A DNA stretch of 64,000 nucleotides from NCBI GenBank assembly GCA_937889015.1, contig CALARR010000234.1:1-64000 (forward strand), read 5' to 3'. Below the pieces are notes generated by a model, which searched no databases, was not told the origin of the DNA, and saw nothing but the letters and a program-made list of their open reading frames with translations. Made by a program: the position numbers and the translations under genes. Positions 15,968 through 24,188 of the stretch are shown piece by piece. Origin of the DNA: an uncultured Planctomycetales bacterium. Lineage in GTDB: Bacteria; Planctomycetota; Planctomycetia; Pirellulales; Thermoguttaceae. Position 1 is the stretch's first letter. Every line of letters starts with the position of its first letter.

Positions 15968-18325
15968 ATGCGTAGCCTCCTTCTTGCCAGCGTCGTTTTC
16001 TCGCTCGTGATCTCGCCCTTGTGGGCCCAGCAGGGCGGCGAGGGGGTGAGCCTGCCGGGCATGCTGATCGAGGCGGAGCGGTTCGACCGCAAGCAGCCGG
16101 AGAAGGACTTCGCCAACCCGACGAGGGAAAAGGCGGCCAGCGGCTGCAAGGTGCTGGCCAAGTTCTATGGCGAGGGGCGAGTCTATTACCGGTTCAAGGT
16201 GGACGAAGCGGGCACCTGGCGTGTTTGGCTGCGGTATGGGGCGAAGAACGCCCAGAAGCTGCTGGTGGGCGTTGACGCGGCCGCGAAAGCTGATTTCATA
16301 CGCGTGGACTTGCCGGCGACGGGTGGCTATATCGGCTCGGGCGTGTGGGGCTGGCAGGAGATCTTCCAGGGGCCGCTGAAGGCCGGCGAGCACGAACTGA
16401 CGCTCGGCTCGGCCAGCATGCGGATCGATTGCCTGTTCTTGACCACCGCGCCGCAAAAACCGACCGACGAGTTGATCCGCTTCGAACCAGAACCGGTGCA
16501 GGTCGACGCCAAGACGCGAGCCCTGCTGGATCGTGAACTGATCGCGGTCCGTCCGGCGTGGCTGGACGGGGCCATGGATTACCGCCTGCCGGCGTGGTAT
16601 GAGGAGCACCGGGTCCACTTGCACACGCGGCTGAGCCTGCCGTGGTACCACAAAAAGCCGGATCTGTTCTTCAACGCGGGCCACCTGTTCCGCGAGATGG
16701 GGGCACGGGTCTTCGCGCGGCACATCAAGAGCGGAGGCGAGGGAGCCTGGTGGCCCAGCGTGATCGGGACCGTGGCGCCGGAAGCCAAGCAGCGCAACCT
16801 GGCCAAGGAAGTCATCGATGAAGCGCATCGGGCCGGATGCCGGATCCTGGTCTATCATCGGCACATGGAAGACGAGGCGATGGCGAAGGAGCATCCCGAC
16901 TGGGTGAGCCTGGACTGCCACGGGAAGCCCTACGTCAAGCGGCAGACCAAGCTGTGCTTCAATTCGCCGTATGCGGACTACTTGGAACAGCGGATGCTGG
17001 AACTGGCCGCGCTGGGCGCCGACGCGTTCTACTTCGACGAAGTGCACATGGAAAAGGCGGGCTGCTGGTGCGCGCATTGCCGCCAGAAGTTCACCGAGCT
17101 GACCGGCCTGGAGCATCCGGCTGAAGCGAGTGCGGCCGATCCGGTCTGGCACCGGCTGGTCGACTTCACCAACCTGAGCATCGAGCAGACGTTTCTGAAA
17201 TGGCGCAAGACGCTGCACGCGAAGTATCCGAATGTGGTGATGATGGTGGGCAGCCACACGTGGCCGATCATGACCGAGCGGCACATGACGGGCCGCTTGT
17301 TCCGGATTGCCGATTCAATGAAGACCGAGTTCAATCTGCCGGTGCGCCGCCCTGCGACAGAGATCTTTCCCCTGCCCGAAGAGATGAAGCCGTGCGAACC
17401 GGACGCCAAGATCGCCTTGGGATACACGCTGGCGCGCGACGCGTGCGACGGCCGGCCGGCGCATATCTGGACCCATGGAGTGCCGGACGAAGCGGCGGCC
17501 GTCCACGCGGCGGCCGGGATCATGACTCACGGGTGCATTGCCAACCTGGACGTGAGCGAAGGGACGATTCCCAACCCGATGTTCAAGGCGGCCCTGGCGA
17601 TGGGAGATCGAGTATCGCCGCATCTGGCCGGGACGCGGCCGGTGCGTTGGGCGGCGCTGCACTATAGCGAGTTGGCGCGGGATCGGCACATTTTGCAGCC
17701 CAAGGAGGCCTGGCGTGAGGTGCTGTATCCGCTGTACGGGGCCTACCAGACGCTGTTGCGACAGCACCTGCCGGTGGGCATTCTGACCGACAGCCAGCTG
17801 GAGGAAGGGCTCTTGGACGGGTACCAGGTGCTGTTTCTGCCTGCGCCCGACGCGATGACGGCGGGCATGCAGAAGGCCGTGGCGCAGTTTGAGGCGCGGG
17901 GTGGGACGGTGGTGCGGCAGCGTGCGGATTGGCAGTGGCACGATGCGGAGCGCGGTCAGCAGCAAGCCGCAGCCGCATTGATGGAGTGCCTGAGAACGGC
18001 CGTCGCAGCCGCGCCCGTGCAGGTGCGCGGCGGGCCAGAACGGATGCATAGCGTAGTCTGGCGCAGGCCGGGCGGATCGGCCCTGGTGGTGGCCTTGGCC
18101 AATGATTTCTCGTGGGTTCAGACCGGGCGCAAGCATGGCAAGGATGACGAGGCGACATCCCCGGCGCCGTGCCGCGACGTGGTGATCGTGCTGGCACCGG
18201 GTTCTCGGCCCAGGCGGGCGGTCGAGGCGGTGACCGGCCAGAACCTGGCCGTGGGCGAGGAGTCGGGCCGGGCTGTCGTTCGCCTGCCCGAGTTCCAAGC
18301 CATGGCCGTGGTGGCGGTTGAGTAG
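15968..18325 (+). CDS. secreted glycoside-hydrolase-like protein with CBM and beta-galactosidase-type trimerisation fold
   Basis: 785 residues from the ATG at 15968 with a signal peptide (LLLASVVFSLVISPLWAQ). Residues about 28-150 look like a carbohydrate-binding beta-sandwich (VYYRFKVDEAGTWRVWLRYG). The central TIM-barrel region has GARVFARHIKSGGEGAWWPS, then AFYFDEVHMEKAGCWCAHC, in which Asp/Glu in YFDEVH are likely catalytic. A Rossmann-like domain resembling the GH42 trimerisation domain follows (YQVLFLPAPDAMTAGMQKAV). I cannot name a GH family; relatives are usually called hypothetical or beta-galactosidase-trimerisation proteins. It is transcribed alone behind the inverted repeat at 15895-15933. 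Confidence 0.75.
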   Translation: MRSLLLASVVFSLVISPLWAQQGGEGVSLPGMLIEAERFDRKQPEKDFANPTREKAASGCKVLAKFYGEGRVYYRFKVDEAGTWRVWLRYGAKNAQKLLVGVDAAAKADFIRVDLPATGGYIGSGVWGWQEIFQGPLKAGEHELTLGSASMRIDCLFLTTAPQKPTDELIRFEPEPVQVDAKTRALLDRELIAVRPAWLDGAMDYRLPAWYEEHRVHLHTRLSLPWYHKKPDLFFNAGHLFREMGARVFARHIKSGGEGAWWPSVIGTVAPEAKQRNLAKEVIDEAHRAGCRILVYHRHMEDEAMAKEHPDWVSLDCHGKPYVKRQTKLCFNSPYADYLEQRMLELAALGADAFYFDEVHMEKAGCWCAHCRQKFTELTGLEHPAEASAADPVWHRLVDFTNLSIEQTFLKWRKTLHAKYPNVVMMVGSHTWPIMTERHMTGRLFRIADSMKTEFNLPVRRPATEIFPLPEEMKPCEPDAKIALGYTLARDACDGRPAHIWTHGVPDEAAAVHAAAGIMTHGCIANLDVSEGTIPNPMFKAALAMGDRVSPHLAGTRPVRWAALHYSELARDRHILQPKEAWREVLYPLYGAYQTLLRQHLPVGILTDSQLEEGLLDGYQVLFLPAPDAMTAGMQKAVAQFEARGGTVVRQRADWQWHDAERGQQQAAAALMECLRTAVAAAPVQVRGGPERMHSVVWRRPGGSALVVALANDFSWVQTGRKHGKDDEATSPAPCRDVVIVLAPGSRPRRAVEAVTGQNLAVGEESGRAVVRLPEFQAMAVVAVE

Positions 18326-18567
18326 TACTGCAGATGGGGCGGTATCCTGGTCGCCAGAGAGCCGCGCGAAACTAGGGCGACAGGGTTGGGCTGGCAAGAA
18401 AGGGGATGCGGGTTGCACGGCTACTTTGTAGCGGTCTTCTGCGGACTGCTGGGATGTGACAAGGGCCAAGGTCTCCTGGAGCCGAGGTGGGCGAAAACCG
18501 ATCTTGGCCCAGGGGGCGGTTCTTGGCACAATTTGGCCCGGCATGAAGAGTTCCAAGGAGGGGTGTC

Positions 18568-19488
18568 TTGCGCAACAAAGCCGTGGACTACGCGGTGTGC
18601 GTGCTGGTTCGGATGTTGATCTGCATGGTGCAAGCGATGCGGATCGAGACCGGCGCGCGTCTGGCCCGAGGGCTGGCCTGGGTCTTCTGCGACGTGCTTC
18701 GTTTGCGGGGCGCGGTGGTCGAAGAGAACCTGGTCCACGCTTTTCCGGAGATGAGCGCGGAGCGACGGCGGAAGTTGACGCGCCAGATGTGGGAACACTT
18801 GTTCCTGCTGGTCTTGGAGGTGGCGCACGCACCGCGCAAGATCCACAAGACCAACTGGCGAGACTATGTGGAATTGCGCGGACAGGCGTTGCTGATGCGG
18901 TTGCTGCTGGCCGATCAGCCGACGCTGATCACGACGGCCCATTTCGGCAATTTCGAGGTGGCCGGCTATGTGTTGGGGTTGTTGGGGTTCCCCACGCACA
19001 CGGTGGCCCGGGAACTCGACAACCGGTACCTGGATCACTACGTGAACCAGTTCCGCGAGTCGACCGGGCAGTACATCATTCAGAAGAACGGCGGCTACGA
19101 CGACATCGAGCGCGTATTGGGCCGCGGCGGCACGATGACCTTTCTGGCCGATCAGTATGCGGGTCCGAAGGGCTGTTGGGTGGCATTTTTCGGGCGTCCG
19201 GCGTCGGCGCACAAGGCGATCGCGCTGTTGGCCATGGAGCACAAAGCGCCAGCGGTGGTCTCGTACGCGGTGCGGACCGGCCAGCCGCTGCACTTCCTGT
19301 TGGCCACGTATGCGGTGGCAGACCCGCGCATGGGCGGGGAAGAGTGCGCGTCGGTGAAAGCCCTGACGCAATGGTACACCAGCCGGCTGGAAGAGATCAT
19401 CCGCATGACGCCCGGCCAGTACTGGTGGCTGCACCGGCGATGGAAGGACACGCGTGCGCCGAAGCGGTCGACGAAGAAGGCGGCGTGA
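18568..19488 (+). CDS. LpxL/HtrB-type lysophospholipid (lipid A) acyltransferase
   Basis: 306 residues from a TTG start with a strong AAGGAGG 6 bases upstream (18555-18561). The catalytic HxxxxE motif is in TAHFGNFEVAG near residue 132, followed by family motifs (ARELDNRYLD, FLADQYAGPKGCWVAFFGRP, and QYWWLHRRWK near the end). It transfers a secondary acyl chain to lipid A or a related lipid at the inner membrane. A hydrophobic N-terminal helix fits membrane attachment. Planctomycetes make lipopolysaccharide-type outer membranes, so the function is consistent. It converges on the methyltransferase gene with only 12 bases between stops. Confidence 0.88.
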   Translation: MRNKAVDYAVCVLVRMLICMVQAMRIETGARLARGLAWVFCDVLRLRGAVVEENLVHAFPEMSAERRRKLTRQMWEHLFLLVLEVAHAPRKIHKTNWRDYVELRGQALLMRLLLADQPTLITTAHFGNFEVAGYVLGLLGFPTHTVARELDNRYLDHYVNQFRESTGQYIIQKNGGYDDIERVLGRGGTMTFLADQYAGPKGCWVAFFGRPASAHKAIALLAMEHKAPAVVSYAVRTGQPLHFLLATYAVADPRMGGEECASVKALTQWYTSRLEEIIRMTPGQYWWLHRRWKDTRAPKRSTKKAA

Positions 19489-19500
19489 CGCGGCTGTGAG

Positions 19501-20241
19501 TTACCGTCCTTCGACGTCCAACAGCCGCGTGCGTTTCTTGAGCGCGCGGAGCAGCAGGTAGACCGCGGTGCCCGCACAAGCCAAGACGATGAAGAAGTGC
19601 GCCACGTGCAGGCTGCCGAAGAGGCACGTGTCTTCAACCAAGTCGAACGCCGGAAAACCGATAGCGATGGCGAAGATCGTGGCGCACTCGCGTTTGAGCA
19701 CGGTCTTCACGCTGAACGGCATCGCGGGTCGCTGCCACTTCAGCGGATTGGGAATGAACGCTGGCACGCGATTGGACCAATCGACAAACAGTTGGCCAAA
19801 TTGGCGTCGCAGGAATTGCTCTTCGGCGTACATGATGCGTTCGTAGTATAGCCAGAACAAGGTAACGAACAGGAATACGAACCACCATACACCCAGAAAC
19901 AAGGCGATCCCCAGCCAGATCAGGAAGTTCGCCAGGTACAGCGGATGGCGGACGATGGAATAGGAACCGGTTGTGTTCAGGGCCTCGGCCTGTTGTCCAT
20001 GTGTGTTGCGACCTGATGTGCGCGCTGGCACAAATCCCACCGTGAGGATGCGCAGTCCGGCTCCGGTCATGGAGACCAGCAGGCAGAGCAGCTCCCAGAC
20101 TTCACGCCACGCCGCATCGTGCGCGGAACAGGTGAATTGCCCCAAGGCCATGAGCATGGGCACCAGCAACACCAGAGGCAAATAGCTGCGCCAGCGAAAC
20201 AGCCAATTCCCGGCGACTTCGAGTTCTTCCTGCAAGGCCAT
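19501..20241 (-). CDS. integral-membrane methyltransferase, ICMT/phospholipid methyltransferase-like
   Basis: 246 residues with about six hydrophobic segments. The core motif GSYSIVRHPLYLANFLIWLG, with the Arg-His-Pro triad, and the later EEQFLRRQFG are characteristic of the isoprenylcysteine carboxyl methyltransferase/PEMT superfamily that uses S-adenosylmethionine. A C-terminal extension of about 80 residues adds two further membrane segments, longer than the usual bacterial family member. The acceptor is unknown, possibly a lipid. It converges with the acyltransferase gene, which would fit a lipid-modification context. Confidence 0.8.
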   Translation of the reverse strand: MALQEELEVAGNWLFRWRSYLPLVLLVPMLMALGQFTCSAHDAAWREVWELLCLLVSMTGAGLRILTVGFVPARTSGRNTHGQQAEALNTTGSYSIVRHPLYLANFLIWLGIALFLGVWWFVFLFVTLFWLYYERIMYAEEQFLRRQFGQLFVDWSNRVPAFIPNPLKWQRPAMPFSVKTVLKRECATIFAIAIGFPAFDLVEDTCLFGSLHVAHFFIVLACAGTAVYLLLRALKKRTRLLDVEGR

Positions 20242-20598
20242 GGGTGTCTCGGATTGCTCAAAATGGGGAGGGTGGGCGAAAGAGGACCGCAGATCTTAAG
20301 TTCCACGGCGCGACGGAGTCAAGGTCATGGGGCGAAAATGGCAGCCCGGGGTGCGAAAAACAGATCGCCTTGTCCTCAGGCCCTCCGGTGGAGTACGCTG
20401 ATGAGATGGACCGTCGGTCGCCGGCGGCCCTTCCGCGGTTAGGTGATGCAGCAACAACGCCCCACAGAAGCCTCGGTGGTTCCAGAAGACACTCCACCCG
20501 TTGGTGCTGCTGCGTTGAACTTCCGTGATTGATGCAATCGCGGTCAGTGATCGCAGGTTCGCGGCACGATCGTTGACCACGCGGCTCTCTGTGCGCGA
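20242..20598. other. 357-bp divergent intergenic region
   Basis: Separates the minus-strand methyltransferase from the plus-strand 1142-residue gene and must hold both promoters. I see no strong -35/-10 pair, no RNA gene and no clear hairpin. Confidence 0.5.
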
Positions 20599-23500
20599 AT
20601 GGTGACCGATAACCCCGATGCTCTTGATTGGCCGATGCCCCCCGTTGAAGTAGACGCCGGCAAGATGCCGAAGCCGCCGGAAGCGGGGTCCGAGTTGAGC
20701 TGCGCCGATCTGCAACAGGCCGTGCAGGCGGTGTGTGCGCAGGCCGTGCTGATCGCGCCGCGGATTCTGCGGCGTGTGATCAAGCAGGATCGCGAGTTGA
20801 CCGGCTGGGGGTGGAAGACACCGCACGCCAAGAGCTGGGTGATCGGGCGCGAGCGGCTGCTGGAGATCGTGGACATCGACGAGTTGGACCTGCCCTCGGC
20901 GCGCGTCCTTCCGGACCGGCTGATCCTGCTGGCGCGTCCCGATCCGGAGAGCATTGCCGAGCTTGGGCCGGGACGGACGCAGATCGAGGTCTGGCGTCTG
21001 CTGTTTCACGCGCGCGTCCACGAGGTTCTGGAGGACTCGCGCGCGGCGGGCCGCCTGTCGCCGGCCGAGGCGCGAGCGCGGTTGTACCAGATCGGGCCGG
21101 CCGCCTTTGACGAGATCCGGGCCGTGCTGCAGCAGGAGGGGTTCCTGCTGCACAGCGAAGACGACGCAGAGGTGTATGTCGAGTTCGCCTCGGTCTACTT
21201 GGAGTTGCGGCATTTCGTGCCCAGCCTGCTGGCCACGTATTTTCCGGCCTTGGCCCATCTGGCGGCCATCGACGAGATCCTGGCTCAAGACGTGGACAGC
21301 CCGCGTCTGTTCGCCGAGTCGCGGCTGCCGGGCGCGCCGGATCCCGAGGACGACACGGGCGGACACGAATGGGACGACGCGCCGCTGGTGGAAGGAGTTG
21401 GGGGCGAGGCGGCCACGGGCGGCGAGGTTTCGGACGCGGGCGAGAAGTTCCGCCGCTTGTTGCGGCGCGCGGAGAAGGCCGGCAGCGTGGGCAATCTGGT
21501 CGGGGCGTTGATCTTTCAGACGCGCGCTTTGCGCTGCGCTCCGCAAGACTGGCTGGGGCGGACCCAAGCGGCGCTGCGAACGACGCTCAGTCACCTGTTG
21601 CAGCGGCTGCAGCGCGCCCTGGAGATTCCCCAGGAGCAGCGCGAGGCGTGGCGCGAGCCGCTCTTGGCTTTGACGCTGCAGACGCCGCACGGCATCTGGC
21701 CGGCCGAGTCGCGGTTGCTCTACGACCTGCAGAAGGTGTGCGTGGACTGCGAGCGCGGGGTCTACACGGTGGACCTGGTGGAGTGGGTTCTGTCGCTGGG
21801 GCAGCGGCCGATCAAGCGCGCCTTGCCCAGTCAGCGCGACGTGCTGATGACCAAGCACTTGCGGAGTGCCGCGGCGCGTCTGCCCGCGGTGCGGCTGTCG
21901 ATCCGGCAGCGGGTTGGTTTGAGCGAACTGCTGCGTTCGGCGTCGCAGCAGGCGGAATTGCGTCTGCGGCAGCGATTCCGGCCGCTGCTGATCGAGGCCC
22001 TGAGCGCGGTCGGCCTGCAGCCGCACAACCTGCCCGAGACGGCGTCGCGCAACAAGCTGGTGGAGGAGTTGCTGGACCGGATCGTGGACAGCGGGTTCCT
22101 GGCGATGGGCGACCTGCGTGACGGCTTGTCGCGCAATCGGTTGAAGCTGCCGGATTTTTCCGGGCCGCTGGATCTGTTGCGCGGCGACCAGTTGCTGCGT
22201 GCCGATCGGCGGCTTTCGCAATCCTTGGACGGGGTACACCGGCGCGGCGAATTCTATCTGCGCTGGATGCAGCAACTCAGCTCTTTGGCCTTCGGCACGC
22301 GCACGGGTCGCTTGTTGACTCGCTGGGTGGCCGTGCCTTTCGGCGGGGCCTACATGATCCTGGCGTTCTTGTCGCACGAATTCCACGCCTTGGCGGGCAG
22401 CGATTCGCTGCCCAGCGTGCTGTTGCTGGGCTCTTTTCTGGCCGGGGTGTTCAACGTACCGCGGTTCCGCGAGGGGCTGGTGCGGATGCTCAAGCGGGCC
22501 GGCGGCGCCGCGCGGCAGTGGCTGGTGGCGCCGCTGCTGCGCGTGATGCGGGCCGAGTGGGTGCAGCGGCTGCTGCACAGTCCCGGGATGCGGCGGCTGT
22601 GGCGATTGCTACTGAAACCGCTGCTGTTGACCGGGGTGGTGTCTGCCGTCGCGCCGCTGCCGGAGGCCGACCCGCGCTACGCGTGGCTGAGGCTCAGCGC
22701 GGTGTTTTTGCTGCTCTGCCTGCTGGTCAATTCGCGCGTGGGGCGCAATGCCGAGGAACTGGTCGTGGACTGGACGGTGCAGGCCTGGCACCGCTTCGGA
22801 ATCCGGATCATCACGGGCCCGTTCTGGGCGGTGATCGACTTGTTCAACGGCCTGCTGGAAGGGCTGGAGCGATTGCTGTACACGGTGGACGAGTGGCTGC
22901 GGTTCCGCACGGGCGAGAGCCTGTTGTCGGCCGTGGTGAAGGGGCTCTTGGGGGCGGTGTGGTTTCTGGTCACCTACGTGATCCGTTTTTGCGTGAACCT
23001 GCTGATCGAGCCCCAGATCAACCCGATCAAGCACTTTCCGGTGGTGACCGTCTCGCACAAGCTGATGTTCGTGTTCGTGCTGCCGAGCCTGGGATCGGTG
23101 CTCTCCTTGACGATGGAGACCGGCCTGGCGTACACGGTGGCCGGGGCGATCGTGACGGGGATTCCGGGCATCTTCGGGTTCCTGGTGTGGGAATTGAAGG
23201 AGAACTGGCGGCTGTACGCGGCCAACCAGGCCGAGACCCTGCGGCCCGTTGGCATCGGCCATCACGGCGAGACGATGCCTCGGTTGTTGCGCTGGGGGTT
23301 CCATTCCGGCACGCTTCCCAAGCGGTTTGCCAAGCTGCGGCGCGCGGAGCGCAAGGCGCGTCGCACGGGGCAGTGGCATGCGGTGCGCAAACACCGCCAC
23401 GCGCTGCAGCAGGCCGAACACGCGGTACGGCGTTACGTGGAGCGCGAGTTCACAGGTCTTCTGGCGCTGCATCCGGCTTGGCAGGAGCATCCATTGACCG

Positions 23501-24027
23501 TGGGGGAAATCCACGTTGGCTCGCGGCACGTACAGGCGGCGCTGGAGACGCCTTCGCTCGGCGCGGAGCCGTTGGAGATTGCCTGGGAGATTCAGGGCGA
23601 TTGGCTTCTGGCGGGCATCCGCACACGGGGTTGGCTGCCGGCGGTCGGCGGCGCGCAGCGCGTGCTGTTGGAGAACGCCCTGGCCGGACTGTACGCCACG
23701 GCCAGCACGGACCTGGTGCGCCAGCAGATCGATCGCCTGCTGGGGACACCAGAAGCCGCGTACCGGTTCGAGGCGCAGAACTTGGTCGTATCGCCGGACG
23801 GTCAGGGCCGAAGCGAATGGCTCTATGGCCTGGCGGCGGAGGAAGACGATCTGGTTCCGCAGCCCGTGGCTGGAGATGCCGCGACGACGCTTCCAGCCCT
23901 GTCGCGGCAGCAGATCCTGTTCTCCGCCAGGAGCATTGCCTGGTGGGATTGGTGCCGCGAGTGGGATCCGACCGTGACGGTCGTCGAGCCGCTGATCCAG
24001 CCGCCCATGCTGCCCCGGGAAGTCTAG
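20599..24027 (+). CDS. large membrane protein of unknown function
   Basis: 1142 residues, not recognised by me. The first 540 residues are soluble, acidic and Leu/Arg-rich. Hydrophobic segments begin near residue 575 (GGAYMILAFLSHEFHALAG), with others near 605-620, 665-710 and 775-790, and a pair near 830-870 (FVFVLPSLGSVLSLTM, VTGIPGIFGFLVWEL). The C-terminal 270 residues are soluble and basic at first. ATGs at 20599 and 20632 are both possible starts; neither has a good ribosome site. Its last 10 codons lie inside a 32-bp sequence repeated at 30887, where they terminate a truncated sulfatase. Codon and base use match the flanking planctomycete genes. Confidence 0.75.
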   Translation: MVTDNPDALDWPMPPVEVDAGKMPKPPEAGSELSCADLQQAVQAVCAQAVLIAPRILRRVIKQDRELTGWGWKTPHAKSWVIGRERLLEIVDIDELDLPSARVLPDRLILLARPDPESIAELGPGRTQIEVWRLLFHARVHEVLEDSRAAGRLSPAEARARLYQIGPAAFDEIRAVLQQEGFLLHSEDDAEVYVEFASVYLELRHFVPSLLATYFPALAHLAAIDEILAQDVDSPRLFAESRLPGAPDPEDDTGGHEWDDAPLVEGVGGEAATGGEVSDAGEKFRRLLRRAEKAGSVGNLVGALIFQTRALRCAPQDWLGRTQAALRTTLSHLLQRLQRALEIPQEQREAWREPLLALTLQTPHGIWPAESRLLYDLQKVCVDCERGVYTVDLVEWVLSLGQRPIKRALPSQRDVLMTKHLRSAAARLPAVRLSIRQRVGLSELLRSASQQAELRLRQRFRPLLIEALSAVGLQPHNLPETASRNKLVEELLDRIVDSGFLAMGDLRDGLSRNRLKLPDFSGPLDLLRGDQLLRADRRLSQSLDGVHRRGEFYLRWMQQLSSLAFGTRTGRLLTRWVAVPFGGAYMILAFLSHEFHALAGSDSLPSVLLLGSFLAGVFNVPRFREGLVRMLKRAGGAARQWLVAPLLRVMRAEWVQRLLHSPGMRRLWRLLLKPLLLTGVVSAVAPLPEADPRYAWLRLSAVFLLLCLLVNSRVGRNAEELVVDWTVQAWHRFGIRIITGPFWAVIDLFNGLLEGLERLLYTVDEWLRFRTGESLLSAVVKGLLGAVWFLVTYVIRFCVNLLIEPQINPIKHFPVVTVSHKLMFVFVLPSLGSVLSLTMETGLAYTVAGAIVTGIPGIFGFLVWELKENWRLYAANQAETLRPVGIGHHGETMPRLLRWGFHSGTLPKRFAKLRRAERKARRTGQWHAVRKHRHALQQAEHAVRRYVEREFTGLLALHPAWQEHPLTVGEIHVGSRHVQAALETPSLGAEPLEIAWEIQGDWLLAGIRTRGWLPAVGGAQRVLLENALAGLYATASTDLVRQQIDRLLGTPEAAYRFEAQNLVVSPDGQGRSEWLYGLAAEEDDLVPQPVAGDAATTLPALSRQQILFSARSIAWWDWCREWDPTVTVVEPLIQPPMLPREV

Positions 24028-24029
24028 CA
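23998..24029. repeat. 32-bp direct repeat, left copy
   Basis: Starts CAGCCGCCCATGCTGCCCCG and continues through the stop codon of the 1142-residue gene. Identical over 32 bases to 30887-30918; similarity extends 7 bases further left with two mismatches. The two copies bound the 24.0-30.9 kb block like attachment sites. Confidence 0.9.
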
Positions 24030-24085
24030 AGGTGCGGAAGCAGCCGCCCTTGGGTTGAGGGCGTGAACTTCCCGTAAGACACCAT

Positions 24086-24115
24086 TTGTGACAAGGCGTT
24101 TTGCGCGATTATAAT
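24086..24115 (+). promoter_or_regulatory. sigma-70 promoter of the GH99-like operon
   Basis: TTGTGA at 24086-24091, 18-base spacer and a perfect TATAAT at 24110-24115. Transcription would begin about 65 bases before the TTG start at 24189. Confidence 0.6.
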
Positions 24116-24188
24116 GGGGGGGCTAGCGCGTTGCCTGGATGCCAAGAGCGGTACGCCTGCCCGTCGATTCGCAACGGAGAATCCCCCA

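Noticed and set aside
20296..22578. 760-codon minus-strand frame opposite the 1142-residue gene
   Set aside because: Gln/Arg/Pro-rich shadow composition without any domain; the plus strand frame is longer and has membrane segments.
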